A DNA stretch of 64,000 bases from Parapristionchus giblindavisi (taxonomy: Eukaryota; Nematoda; Chromadorea; Rhabditida; Diplogasteridae), in assembly GCA_943737045.1 (NCBI GenBank), contig CALSFV010000163.1, positions 1 to 64,000 of the forward strand. Direction: 5' to 3'. The notes under the pieces were generated by a model. The model did no database searches and had not been told where the DNA came from. It was given only the letters and a program-made list of their open reading frames with translations. A program made the translations under genes and the position numbers. Positions 1 to 11,296 of the stretch are shown here, piece after piece (the stretch's first letter is position 1; each line of letters opens with the position of its first letter).

Positions 1-984
1 CCACTTCCCCACTTCCCCACTTCTCCACTTCCCCTCTTCCCCACTTCCCCACTTCCCCACTTCCCCACTTCCCCACTTCCCCACTTCCCCACTTCCGAAT
101 TCCCCAACTCCCCACTTCCCCAACTCCCCTCTTTCCCACTTCCCCACTTCCCCATCTCCCCACTTCCCCACTTCCCCACTTCCCCACTTCCCCACTTCCC
201 CACTTCCCCACTTCCCCACTTCCCCACTTCCCCACTTCCCCACTTCCCCATCTCCCCACTTCCCCACTTCCCCACTTCCCCACTTCCCCACTTCCCCACT
301 TCCCCACTTCCCCATCTCCCCACTTCCCCACTTCCCCACTTCTCCACTTCCCCTCTTCCCCACTTCCCCACTTCCCCACTTCCCCACTTCCCCACTTCCC
401 CACTTCCCCACTTCCGAATTCCCCAACTCCCCACTTCCCCAACTCCCCTCTTTCCCACTTCCCCACTTCCCCATCTCCCCACTTCCCCACTTCCCCACTT
501 CCCCACTTCCCCACTTCCCCACTTCCCCACTTCCCCACTTCCCCACTTCCCCACTTCCCCACTTCCCCACTTCCCCACTTCCCCACTTCCCCACTTCCCC
601 ACTTCCCCACTTCCGAATTCCCCAACTCCCCACTTCCCCACTTCCCCACTTCCCCACTTCCCCACTTCCCCACTTCCGAATTCCCCAACTCCCCACTTCC
701 CCAACTCCCCTCTTTCCCACTTCCCCACTTCCCCATCTCCCCACTTCCCCACTTCCCCACTTCCCCACTTCTCCACTTCCCCTCTTCCCCACTTCCCCAC
801 TTCCCCACTTCCCCACTTCCCCACTTCCCCACTTCCCCACTTCCGAATTCCCCAACTCCCCACTTCCCCAACTCCCCTCTTTCCCACTTCCCCACTTCCC
901 CACTTCCCCACTTCCCCACTTCCCCACTTCCCCACTTCCCCACTTCCCCACTTCCCCACTTCCCCACTTCCCCACTTCCCCACA
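1..984. repeat. CCACTTCCCC decamer satellite
   Basis: A tandem array of the decamer CCACTTCCCC with variants (CCATCTCCCC, CTCTTCCCC). A longer irregular block containing CTTCCGAATTCCCCAACTCC recurs near 95, 413, 612, 675 and 842, so the array has higher-order structure. Purines and pyrimidines are strongly segregated between strands. The array starts before the window. Its last unit ends in CCCCACAG, which could serve as a splice acceptor for the sequence that follows. Confidence 0.97.
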
Positions 985-1540
985 GGTCTAATATTCCAAG
1001 TGTTGCTTTACCTGTGTCTGATTCTGTGTCTTCTAATCCTATTGTACCCTCTCCTAATCATCTCGTGGATTCATTCCATTACGGAGGAATAACACCATTC
1101 TCGTCACCTTCGACGTCTTCTGAAGATGTGAATGGCAGAGCGAAGCCATCTCTCATTCCTCGTCCACACAACGCACTCAAGCGATCACACACCACCCAGA
1201 TCAATCATACTGTAGGATGGACGGTATGGACTACGGTAGTTAGATCGATGAATTATTGATTGATTTAGGTTCCTATCGATGTACCAGAGAAGAAGACTGC
1301 AAGAAGAAGCAAGACAATTCAACCTGCTGAAGCCAAGACCAGTGGTGAAATGTACGAAATATCTTTGATCTTGTTTCAGCAACAACAGTCAACTTCCTGT
1401 AGAATGGCTTCGCTCAAAGATCGAGAAACGTGTGCGTCATTTCGAAGGTGTTACTAAGGTCCCTGAACAGAAGGTATACGGTAGGAATTCGTGCGAGATC
1501 CAATTTTGTTCGATTTCAGATCAATAAATCGAAGCTTCTA
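985..1540 (+). other. Possible host-gene exons, interrupted
   Basis: This stretch looks weakly coding on the plus strand. After the CACAG that ends the satellite, an open frame of about 75 codons rich in Ser, Pro and Asn runs to about 1199. A short intron-like gap ending GATTTAG (about 1268) is followed by a Lys/Thr-rich stretch to about 1347. The frame is lost before the Tc1-like element that begins at 1541. I do not recognise a family. It may be the 3' part of a gene broken by the satellite and the transposon, or chance open frame. Confidence 0.25.
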
Positions 1541-2938
1541 CAGTACTGGCCAAAAAAGAATGACATTTGTTTTTTTCGCCATAACTTTTTTCAAACTCAA
1601 CCGATCGAGTCCAGATTTTCAGGGATAATTTTTAGATTGTTTTTACGTGTCTTACACAAAAATCACCCCGATGGATCTTGTACGGTAAATTTTATTTCGA
1701 TTTTGTTAAAAGTCAAAAAATGAGATTTTCGTTTTCTTCGCATTCTTCGGATTTTTTTCACTCATTTTGCTACCAATGTGTGTTGTATCGATTTAAAAGC
1801 ATGACACAGATTCTCGAGAGCAAGTATCTACCGAGATCCGAGCGAGAATAAATTCGTCGTGGACGTCAGATGGGACTGTCCCTGGCACTGTGTCACAGCA
1901 GTTCCGAGTGAGAGTTTCGACTACCCTGAAGGTCATCAAAACTTCAATCCGTGCTCAAACAATGAAGAAATGTTAATGTACGACCTCGCAAGACGACCAC
2001 GACATCTGATCGTCTGATTACCTGCACCTCGAAGGAGAAACGGATGCCCACTACAATGGACATTAAGCGAGCACTTGTGGAGTTTCGCTAAATTGAGCTG
2101 CCTAAAGCTTCTAAACTTGCCTGAAACCATGTTTGAAGGAAGGAAATGTGTATCTAGAATATCGCCTTATTCATAATTCTCTTCACATGAACCAAGGGAG
2201 CAACCCCATCTTAAGAGAAACAACCCCAAAACATCAACGATCCTCCTCCATGCTTCACGGTGGTCAGTTGGTACTTCACATCCAATCTAGTGCCAACTGG
2301 ACGACAAACATGATATATTCCCACCATAACAATCATCAGAAACTTGCTTTCGTCTGAGAATACGGCCTAATTCAACTGTTAGGGGGTCCAATAGAAATGC
2401 TCTTTTGCCCATGTGATCCATGCTTTGCGATTATTTTCGGTGATCAGCTGTGTATTGATGTGGCGACGTTCTAACAGACCTGACGCACGAAGGCGATGTT
2501 GTACATTATTCACGGACATCTCAAACATCTTTTCAGCGTTTTGATGACCTTCAGGGTAGTCGAAACTGTCACTCGGAACTGCTGTGACACAGTGCCAGTG
2601 ACAGTCCCATCTGACGTCCACGACGAATGGATTCTCGCTCGGATCTTGGTATATTCTTGCTCCCAAGAATACGTATCATGCTTTTAAATCGATACAACAC
2701 ACATTGGTAGCAAAATGAGTGAAAAAATCCGAAGAATGCGACGAAAACGAAAAGCTCATTTTTTGACCTTTAATTAAATCGAAATAAACTTTACCGTACA
2801 AGATCAACCGGGGTGATTTTTGTGTAAGACACGTAAAAACACTCTCAAAATTATCCCTGAAAATCTGGACTCGATCGGTTGAGTTTGAAAAAAGTTATGG
2901 CGAAAAAACGAAATGTCATTCTTTTTTGGCCAGTACTG
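1541..2938. mobile_element. Tc1/mariner-like head-to-head composite element
   Basis: The termini CAGTACTGGCCAAAAAAG are inverted repeats flanked by TA dinucleotides (1539-1540 and 2939-2940), the hallmark of Tc1/mariner insertion. The outer arms of about 420 bp are inverted copies of each other. Each carries the start of a Tc1-type transposase (helix-turn-helix region), plus-strand in the left arm and minus-strand in the right. The minus-strand frame at 2379-2666 has the Tc1-like pattern of a second DNA-binding helix followed by AKEHFYWTP. Stops and frameshifts make it non-autonomous. A sister copy lies at 41726-43299. Confidence 0.85.
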
Positions 2939-2940
2939 TA

Positions 2941-3291
2941 CGTAGCTCATCGGCTTCATGTAACATCTCCTCGTAGCGTGATGTAGTTGATGTAATTGTT
3001 GATTGATCTTTGATCTTTGGTAATCGATAATTTCAGAAGTCCACGTCAGAGGCTTGATCGGTTGCAGTACGTCTGGCATTTGGATATAATGGGACAGAAT
3101 GAAGGCGTCTTGTGATAAATTGAATGACTGACTACTTGTATAGTGTTGTACCACAAAGTATATGAAACAAGGCAAACGAAAAAATAAGACGCAGGCATTA
3201 AAAGTTTTCTCATACATCGTTTTTTTCAGTGAACTCAATTCAAAAGTGGGAGGGGGGTTAGTAGTTGGTGGTATCACAGACAAATATGTAA
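2941..3291 (-). other. Unresolved spacer with one weak open frame
   Basis: A minus-strand frame of about 110 codons runs through this spacer between the Tc1-like element and the Maverick scrap. It contains a plausible stretch ending TWTSEIID, but I recognise no family and see no second exon. It may be more of the same decayed Maverick or unrelated sequence. Confidence 0.3.
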
Positions 3292-3399
3292 GGTTATCTA
3301 ATTATTGCCTCCCATCCCTTTGAGAATCATTCTCACTATCGTCTGTGTACAGATGCGTTTGATATTACAAAAGTTTATGTTGCACGAGACAATAAATGA
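3292..3399 (+). pseudogene. Decayed Maverick packaging ATPase, C-terminal scrap
   Basis: Thirty-five codons before a TGA match the last 35 residues of the intact packaging ATPase at 23384-24049. Shared features are GYLII.SHP, SHxRLCTD and FDITKVY...RDNK. The homology stops abruptly on the left, so the Walker motifs and the rest of the gene are absent. It lies next to the scrap of the companion gene on the opposite strand, the same convergent order as in the intact element. This is therefore a remnant of a second, older Maverick. Confidence 0.8.
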
Positions 3400-3420
3400 T
3401 GATGATACACAAAAAGACAA

Positions 3421-3725
3421 GTGAAATGCTCTCACTGCGTCTAGATCTCTCTGTGCAGCAATAATATCGTTGGTGGCATGGAATAGCTTTAATTCACCAT
3501 CAGCAAATGCCACCATAGTAGTGTCCTCCTCACTCTCGTAGCCATCGAAGAAGTCGAAGAACTCGGGAGATGAGGATAGTGAAGAGTCGTTGGATAATTT
3601 CTGAATGACAACCATTAATATCATGCGCACAGTTCTAGCGTACCTCCGTTGACTCGTCGTCGTTGTCGATGCGAGAGAGTGGGTAGGCTAGAGGTTCATC
3701 ACGCCTTGCATCAGGCTCCTGAGCA
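3421..3725 (-). pseudogene. Decayed Maverick companion gene (paralog of 22736-23292)
   Basis: The minus-strand frame at about 3603-3421 aligns with the middle of the 22736-23292 protein: an acidic FF.G...E stretch, then AFADGE..LFHAT, IIAAQ and DAVR. A probable upstream exon (about 3725-3646, encoding an acidic DNDDEST stretch) ends at a GTACGC donor. The C-terminal third is lost. Divergence is high, so this fragment is much older than the intact element. Confidence 0.7.
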
Positions 3726-3735
3726 ACGATACATT

Positions 3736-4421
3736 TAATGAAGGAGACCTTTGAGTTTGCATGACTGACTCCCGCAACGACGAACACGAAGTATCATGTT
3801 TATGTTTATATTGTATGGAAATTAATATGAGGGACAGTGGGAAATTGAGGGAGTCAATGTGCAAGTCTCCACTTGCGTTAATAATGTACTGGCAATATTG
3901 TCCGTATAAAATGTGCATAAAAAGGACAAACTGTATGTAAATACCGAGACAACGGTCATTTACGCAAAGTTGAACTCTCGCCTAACTCTCGATTATCCCT
4001 CCTATTCCTCTCACCTAACCCGTCTGAAATTCGCCGCGCTGATTTGATATTTAAAAGTGATCTGTAATATATTATAAATATTGTATCATAAGATAACAAA
4101 TTATAAATTTAAAAAATGGTTTTTGTACATTTAAGAGCCGTAAAAGATATAATTTCCGTCTAGTTCATGTTTTATTGACAGTATAAAATGCACATGTTTA
4201 TTTATTGCGAGAGTGACCAACCACAGCCACAATGCTTTTTCTATGTTTAGAAAGAACCCAAGCGAGATCAGAGAGACAGAGAGAGAGCGCGCGCGAGGAG
4301 GAGAGTTAGAGAGAGAGGACTCCTAGAATATTTCTGTGTTTAGCAGCTAGTAGTAAGGCAATTTCACAAGTACAGTTTATACGGACAATGCATAGTTGAA
4401 TCTCCTTGACTATCAATTATA
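3736..4421. other. Gene-free AT-rich spacer with a GA/GC simple tract
   Basis: I see no gene. It holds AT-rich sequence and a GA-rich simple tract near 4262-4318 that includes a short GCGCGCG run. Confidence 0.5.
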
Positions 4422-4532
4422 ATGCACTGTTACATTTGCCTTACGTGCCTACGCCGTAACCCCCTCCGCCGCGTCGGAGAGGCGACGGAGGGGGTTACGG
4501 CGTAGTCACGTAAGGCAAATGTAACAGTGCAT
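4422..4532. repeat. 111-bp near-perfect palindrome (MITE-like)
   Basis: ATGCACTGTTACATTTGCC at the left end is mirrored by the exact reverse complement at the right end, and the arms continue to a short central loop near CCGCGTCGGAGAGGCG. The arms are over 45 bp and almost perfect. Small foldback MITEs look like this. No clear target duplication is visible beyond the palindrome. Confidence 0.85.
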
Positions 4533-5954
4533 AAGGTGATGAATTATCGAGGAAGTTGAATGAGAACCAGTAGAGGTGAAAAAGTCGTATATAAGCTACT
4601 AAGAGGAAAAGATCAATGATAGCTGATTAGAAAATTTGTTTGCACAATGAAAATTCAACGTAAATTGAGTATCACAAACAAACTACCTTAAATGTCAGTA
4701 TTCATTCATTAAAATATTGAGTTACGTCCTTTTTCATGGATCAAAGCTATCACACATATTGGAAGGCGATATAGGCGCCTGAAGTTATGAAATGTTAAGT
4801 GAGGAACTCTGCTGCAAAAAAATGGGCGAAATTAGGTTGGAGAAAAGGGATACTGGTAGAGGCGGAAAATGGGGGAGTGTGATTCGAGTGTGATGGGATT
4901 CGGCAACGCCCATTTCGGCAGCGGATCGTAGATCGGCTGGGACGGCTACAAAAGTTATACCATTATTATCAGTAGGAGTGTATGGTATTGGGCTACCACA
5001 ACCGTCAGGAACAACGATACAACTTTTGTTGCCGTAGGTCACCTCCCAACCGATTTATGATCCGTTGCACCGAGGTCAATTGATTTGGCAATAGGTAATA
5101 GACCTGTATATATGGAAAATCGCTGTTTTTCGGGCTCCAAATTGCCGAATATAGTCAAATCGAGTACACAAGTAGTGGCAAATCGAATGCCCAAATATGG
5201 AAAATGGTTTGCCCACATTCTTTTCCTTTTCATCCCTATTCTTTCCTAACTTTATAACATTAACTTATGCACGAAGAAAAATACAGAAAACATTCTGAAT
5301 CAATGAAACAGAATTGAATAGAAAACGTTCGCTGTTAGTATGACGGGAATAACGATCGGTTAGAACGCTCTAGAGAAAGAGAGAAATTGTTGAGAGAGTA
5401 GACGTCTACGAGAGAGTTAGACAACGATACGGTCTCATGACCTTGATCCAATCATGGAATGAATAGTTTATCTTCTCTGTTCATCTACATACAAGTGCCA
5501 CTACCAGAGAAGAAGATACAAATCGTGGAATGCATTCCATTCAAAACTAACGAGAGAGAGGGAAAAAGCGAATCTCGACAATGAAAAAAGTTTTGAATTA
5601 CTTTTTTTTCGTGGAAATTCCACGGCATTTTCTTCTTCTTCGTCTTTTTATTCTGACATTTTCACTCGTATGTAGAATAAAATAAAATACTCAGTGAGCT
5701 GCTAGGAAAAATCAGAGGCTCATTAAAATAGTGGAAAACCGAAATCGGCGACTTTCCACCCGTTAAAAAAGTACACGGAAAGTCAAAGATGGAAACACGA
5801 AATCTGAATTCGCACGCGTTCAAAGAGGTGAGGGAATTTGAATTCCGGCTTTCCGTCACTTTCCGTAAAATATAAAATACCTCAAAAGTTGCCAGAAGAA
5901 TAGATTCAAAAGAGGACACAATTAAATAAAATTGTCCGAATTTATACTTCTGCC
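4533..5954. other. No confident gene
   Basis: Two adjacent minus-strand open frames (5039-5233 and 4785-5042) could be exons of a short unknown gene, but neither shows a recognisable domain or good splice sites. GA-rich simple tracts occur near 5367-5412. No RNA gene was seen. Confidence 0.35.
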
Positions 5955-6034
5955 GAGCATTACAAAGTGAATGAGTCTGAATACTTTTATTGCAGAACAA
6001 TACAACATTAGATAAATGATCATATTTGAGTGGC

Positions 6035-6944
6035 TTATTTAGGCTCGTAGACGTTGGTATCGAGCCAGTTTCCGCTGAAAGGAATTAAATTAATAATCGA
6101 TCAATTTTTGAAAAATTATGAAATAACTTACGCATCTCTGTATTGACAAGCAACGAGAACTTGCTTTCCACCATCACAAAGAGCCATACCACATCCAAGT
6201 TTGGTAGAGTTGGCCCAAGCCATCTGGAATAATCAATAATTGGGATATTAGATTAGTATCATTGATCTACCTGTGTAGCATGTCCGATTCCAGAGCTAAA
6301 GACCGCATTGGTAAGCTTGATATTTGACCATCCATAGTCTTGGAATTCCTTCTCCCATGAATCAGAAGCTTTCTTTCCCATTCCAGTGAATGTCATCTAT
6401 ATTGATTATTGATTGAATACATTATTAGATAATGTTACAGTACCTTATTGGACGACCACATAGTGTAGAGATTCTCGCCAAAGATTGTTTCTTCCTTTGG
6501 AATGAGCAAAGACACAGGTTGAAGCAACCTTCTGGGCAGACTTCTCGATTTCACAGTCCCATGTCTGCAATCGAACGATTAATCAATAACATATAAAACT
6601 ACAGTAATCAATAGTCAAGTACCGTGGCAGGAATTGGAGTCTTAGCAGCAGGCATCCTCTTTCCCTTGGCAACATACGTTCCCGCAGAAATTGAACTGCG
6701 AAGTTTGTTGTGGACATCAAGGAAACCTTTGACCTGAAATGAGTTCAGTTGATCGAAATGTTGAATTATCGATTTATTGATTACTTCAGCCTCATCGATT
6801 CCTCCGGAACAACGAGAGGCGGCCCAAGTGGCTGGAATTGGAAAAGAATGATTGCTTTGATGTTTTGGTTAAACTTGGTTAAGAAATTTCTAAAATAAAC
6901 TTACCGACAGTCAGAACAGAGAAAACAATGCACAGACGGAGCAT
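6035..6944 (-). pseudogene. CAP/SCP-TAPS protein, frameshifted copy
   Basis: This is the minus-strand twin of the gene at 7694-8589, with the same seven exons and a signal peptide at the start (ATG at 6944). Exon 4 carries one extra T: minus-strand AATCTTTGGCGAG here against AATCTTGGTGAG in the twin (plus coordinates about 6477-6485). The frame shifts just before the Gly-Glu-Asn step and meets a stop near the end of the exon. The CAP signature and C-terminal cysteines are lost. A sequencing error at that base is the main alternative. Confidence 0.8.
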
Positions 6945-7693
6945 ACTGAAATTTAAATTTGGAATATTAAAAACATTATGAAAAATAATTGTACAGAATA
7001 TTGTAAGGTTGAAGAAGGAGGATTGAAAAATGATATGTCTGCATCGAATTCTCAATTACTTTTATATTAATGTCATTTGCTTGTTCAGCCGTTGTTGCCC
7101 ACATAACGTTTAGTAACATCCGTTCGCATCAATGAAACATGGATATTTCATGTCTGGAAAAATAAAACAAAAACTTGAAAAATCGATTCCTTTGGTCAAA
7201 AGCTATCACATTTTCTCCAAATTTCATTCGAGTTTTACAAATTCCTAACTGTTCTAGTCAACAAACATGTTTGTTTGTTCTGAAGGCGTTGCCCCATGAC
7301 TGAGGACGTTACATGAATATTTTCAATTCAATAAAACTTATTTTGTTAACTTCTGTACCTGATGTATTTGAGATTGTCTGAGGATCATAAAAACAAACAG
7401 GTTTTGAAAAAATACATTAGGAGAAAATGGGGTGGATTGCTTGTAATAAGTAGCGATTGTTTTTATCGATTTTTCAAATTTTTTTAGATATGCAGACATA
7501 TCTAAAAATGTCCATGTTTCAATGGAACGTACGTATGACATATCACCGAAACAGCGGCTGTTCAAGCAAATGACATTAATATAAAAGTAATTGAGAATTC
7601 GATGCAGACATATCATTTTTCATTCCTTCTATTCCAATATTCTGCACAATCATTATTGATATTTTTTTAAATATTCCAAATATAAATTTCAGT

Positions 7694-8589
7694 ATGCTCC
7701 GTCTGTGCATTGTTCTCTCTGTTATGACTGTCGGTAAGTTTATTTTGGAAATTTCTTAACCAAGTTTAACCAAAACAACCATTGTATCTCAATTTCAGCC
7801 ACTTGGGCCGCCTCTCGTTGTTCCGGAGGAATCGATGAGGCTGAAGTAATCAATAAATCGATAATTCAACATTTCGATCAACTGAACTCATTTCAGGTCA
7901 AAGGCTTCCTTGATGTTCACAACAAACTTCGCAGTTCAATTTCTGCGGGAACTTATGTTGCCAAGGGAAAGAGGATGCCAGCTGCTAAGACTCCAATTCC
8001 TGCCATGGTATTTGATTATCGATTATTTTATTTTGATAAGTAATTGATTTGTGAAACGATTGCAGACCTGGGACTGTGAAATCGAGAAGTCAGCCCAGAA
8101 GGTTGCTTCAACCTGTGTCTTTGCTCATTCCAAAGGAAGAAACAATCTTGGTGAGAATCTCTACACTATGTGGTCGTCCAATAAGGTACTGTATCAATAT
8201 CTAATAATGTATTCAATCAATAATCAATAAAGATGACATTCGCTGGAATGGGAAAGAAAGCTTCTGATTCATGGGAGAAGGAATTCCAAGACTATGGATG
8301 GTCAAATATCAAGCTTACCAATGCGGTCTTCAGCTCTGGAATCGGACATGCTACACAGGTAGATCAATGATACAAACTAATATCCCAATTATTGATTATT
8401 CCAGATGGCTTGGGCCAAGTCTACCAAACTTGGATGTGGTATGGCTCTTTGTGATGGTGGAAAGCAAGTTCTCGTTGCTTGTCAATACAGAGATGCGTAA
8501 GTTATTTCATATTTAATTATCCATCGATTATTGACTTAATTGCTTTCAGTGGAAACTGGCTCGATACCAACGTCTATGAGCCTAAATAA
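7694..8589 (+). CDS. Secreted CAP/SCP-TAPS (venom-allergen-like) protein
   Basis: Seven exons (7694-7733, 7799-7845, 7897-8007, 8066-8185, 8233-8358, 8405-8496, 8550-8589) encode 191 residues with all phases consistent. Residues 1-18 form a hydrophobic signal peptide. The CAP domain shows HNKLRS near its start, the CAP1-type signature GHATQMAWAKS, and the CAP2-type CQYRDAGNW near the end, with paired cysteines. Family members are small secreted proteins expanded in nematodes and often linked to host interaction or lipid binding. AATAAA lies near 8632. The C-terminal tail after the CAP2 motif is very short. The gene is the intact half of an inverted duplication. Confidence 0.9.
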
Positions 8590-8680
8590 GCCACTCAAAT
8601 AAGAATATACATTTAATGTTGTATTGTTCTGCAATAAATGTATTCAGAATCATTCACTGTGTAATGCTTTGTAATGCTAA

Positions 8681-9197
8681 GTAATGTAATGGCCAGAGTT
8701 CTAAAATACTGACATTTTTTATGTCGGGCGAAATTCTCCCTGAGAGGTCATGCGTATATTTACAACTGTTTTTGTTACAAAAGTTTATCAATTACGAAGC
8801 TAGGCTACTTTTCCAATTACTTTTACAATCACAAAACTAGCACTGAATTTCACTTTTCATCTACTTTTCTAAGGTTTTAATATCATATTATGTTTTATTG
8901 ATAGGAGAATGGGCATTGTGCAGAACTAAAACACATTTTGAGATCAAAGTGATAAATTGGGTAGACACATTGAGTATTGTATTTTAATCGATGACAAAGA
9001 TCTCTCATCGATTCAATTTTTCTTTTCTTATCTTTTGTGCCGATTTGTGAGTTCCACCAAAATGTTTTGCGTTTTTTTTTCTAATATTTGTCGCGATGCA
9101 GAAACTTCTCATCATTATCTTGCATCGTTTCCAATAGAGAATCAATGATCAACAATCAAAACAACAAAAACATTATTTACAGTTCTTCATCAACATA
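8681..9197. other. Gene-free spacer
   Basis: AT-rich sequence between the CAP duplication and the P450 3' end. I see only short open frames with no domain or splice structure. Confidence 0.5.
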
Positions 9198-9865
9198 TTA
9201 CAATGAATCTCGATCTTTGACGATTACTTTAAAAGACTCCGGAGTTCGGGTAAAACCAGGAATAAATTTAATCTTTGATGGAACAATAGTAGGAGATTCA
9301 AATGATAAATGTTGATTGAAAGTGAGAAACATGACGAATATCTCCATTCTGGCCAAACTTTCTCCGATACACGAACGTTTTCCCATTGAGAATGGTGTTA
9401 TACGAGGATCCTTAATAATTATAAGATAGAAGCCCTTCAACGTAGATATACTAATTATATCTGTTCTCTCTCATTTGTTCTCATAGAAATAAAGAATAAG
9501 AATAATAAGAAGAATAAGAAAATAAAAGCAAAGAAATTGGAAAACGTACTTTTACAAACTGTCCTTGTTCATCTAGATGTCTTTCTGGACAGAAATAATA
9601 TAAAAAAATAGAGTTCAGATAAAATAATCATACTCTTTTTCCTATAACTTGATCGATTTCTTGTTGAAGCCGCAGTTGTTTGTCAGGATTTATCATGAGA
9701 TAGTATATACACATTCTGAGTACGGTAACTGTCGTGTCAAAACCCGCACTCCATATAGTCCAAGCAGAATAGATCATCTGATGTTCATTGAAGTTTCCTC
9801 AATAGTAAAAATTCGACAAAATAGTCCTAGTGATGCATTAATCTAATCAATAAAGCAAAGATTTA

Positions 9866-9984
9866 TTTAAAGACACATCATTAACTAATTTAAAACTCTT
9901 CGCTCTGGCAATACTCTCGCTTTCTTTTTGACGAGAGAGTTTTGTCAGAACAGGGAGTAAAATTAGCTCGGGTGTGCCTTTAAA
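9866..9984. repeat. Small foldback element in P450 intron, copy 2
   Basis: A foldback of about 119 bp with imperfect arms, bounded by TTTAAA on both sides. It shares the AATTAGCTCGGG, ACTCTCGCTTTC and GAGAGAGTTTTG blocks with the element at 11037-11161. It lies inside the intron 9798-10009 of the P450 pseudogene. Confidence 0.7.
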
Positions 9985-11036
9985 AATTATAATACTGATT
10001 ATAACCAACCTTTGTCAACTCCGTTATCTTCTCTTCTTTTCATTTCTAATAGGAATGCTTCAACAAAGCTACCTGCATTTTGATCATCATAATGAAATGA
10101 CTTTCTTGTTATGCCAATGGCCTAAATTCATTCATTCAATCATAGTAATAACTCGTAGACTTACTTCTTTCACGAAATTTGTGCTGTCATGGAGTATATC
10201 ATGCAGCTTTCTCGCGTGATTTCCAAATAAAAAGTCCAACTTTCGAATGATCGGAAACATCTCGACATATTGCATATACGTTCCGGCCATCAAAGGAAGT
10301 GACTAAAGATCAAAGATCAATAACTACATCGATCGATATTCGGTAATCCTACCGCTTGTTGAATCTCACGGAATCGTGGAAGTAGTGGATCATCGAAATC
10401 GAGATGGACACCGAATGTTATGTTCCAAATGATATTTCCTACCGCACACTGGAAGATTTTTAAAATCCTATTTTATCTGTGTTTTTAAAAAAAAAGAAAA
10501 GAAGAGTTTCGCTACTTTCTCTCTTCTTTTCCACATTCTATCACTACTCTAGCGTCTTTTTTCCCATTTTCAGTCAGATACAACATAAACGAATTTAAAA
10601 TATTAAAAGTAATGGCAAAATATATATGTAGATCCCGTTATCAAGGCACTCAAAATCCTGCTTGAGATCACTGCTAGGGCAGTGATAATTCAACACCAAT
10701 TCAGCCTAATCTTTTCTTCGGACATACTTTTCAGCATGATCTAGCCACTACCAATTCCCCTTCGGGCGGCTTACTGGGACTATCCAGAAAATTTTTACAA
10801 ACTGTGATGTCAACGATAATGTTATCAATACATTCATTTACCATTATATTATCAGCAACATCGATCTCTTGTCCATTTCGTTTCTTCCATCTACCAACAA
10901 CCTCATGCAAATATCCGTATACAGTATCCTGATATTCGATTATTGATTGATTTTCAATCGATGCTATAAATACCTCAAGTTTGGCCGAACCGAAGCCAAG
11001 TTCGTGTAAGGATCTGAGTGCGAAACGTCGTTGCTC

Positions 11037-11161
11037 CTTAAAGGTATACCCCAAGCTAATTTTACTCTCCGCATTGGCCATACTCTCTCGTAGACAAAGA
11101 AAGCGAGAGAGTGCTGCCAGAGCGGAGAGTTTCAAATTAGCTTGGGGGTCGCTTTAAATAC
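11037..11161 (-). repeat. Foldback element that makes up an entire intron
   Basis: The intron between ...HTVK and EQRRF is about 125 bp and is almost wholly a foldback. CCCAAGCTAATTT near the donor side pairs with AAATTAGCTTGGGG near the acceptor, around a central CTCTCTCG/CGAGAGAG stem. The donor (GTATTT) and acceptor (CTTTAAG) sit at the element ends. A related copy lies in another intron of the same gene. Confidence 0.75.
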
Positions 11162-11290
11162 CTTGACTGTATGATTCTCTTCAAATAAAAGTCCACATAA
11201 TCCACCTGCCATTATATCCATTTACTGTTCAGGATTCCTTCGACCCAAATAAAGATCTCCTTTCTTACCGATTTCTTCCGTTAAAACCTA

Positions 11291-11296
11291 AACAAG
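11291..11296. other. Maverick target-site duplication, left
   Basis: AACAAG immediately before the left terminal repeat. It is identical to 32895-32900 immediately after the right terminal repeat. Six bp is the size expected for Mavericks. Confidence 0.95.

Larger units (their letters stand above)
5955..8680. repeat. Palindromic duplication of a CAP gene
   Basis: Two inverted arms of about 1.2 kb each hold the same seven-exon gene. Homology runs from the 3' UTRs (outer ends near 5955 and 8680) through all exons and introns and the 5' flanks to a spacer of roughly 7200-7440. The arms differ by scattered substitutions and small indels. The flanks near the loop are more diverged than the exons. 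Confidence 0.9.
9198..11287 (-). pseudogene. Cytochrome P450 (CYP2-clan type), 3' part
   Basis: Minus-strand exons read in order: 11287-11162 (helix C region), 11036 to about 10978 (EQRRFALR), about 10932-10854, 10448 to about 10353 (NIIWNITFG), about 10308-10165, about 10115-10010, 9797-9634 (I-helix AGFDTT) and a last exon ending at 9198 with the heme loop FSMGKRSCIGE. Three lesions are visible. CAGTAAATG in the first exon is an in-frame stop. The splice phase after the I-helix exon does not fit the next exon. The K-helix ExxR and PERF region is missing between about 9550 and 9420. The N-terminal exons lie at 32937-33252, beyond the Maverick. The enzyme would have been an ER heme monooxygenase. 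Confidence 0.85.

Noticed and set aside
1..984. Telomere-like or CRISPR-like array
   Set aside because: Unit CCACTTCCCC is not the nematode TTAGGC telomere repeat and there are no spacers.
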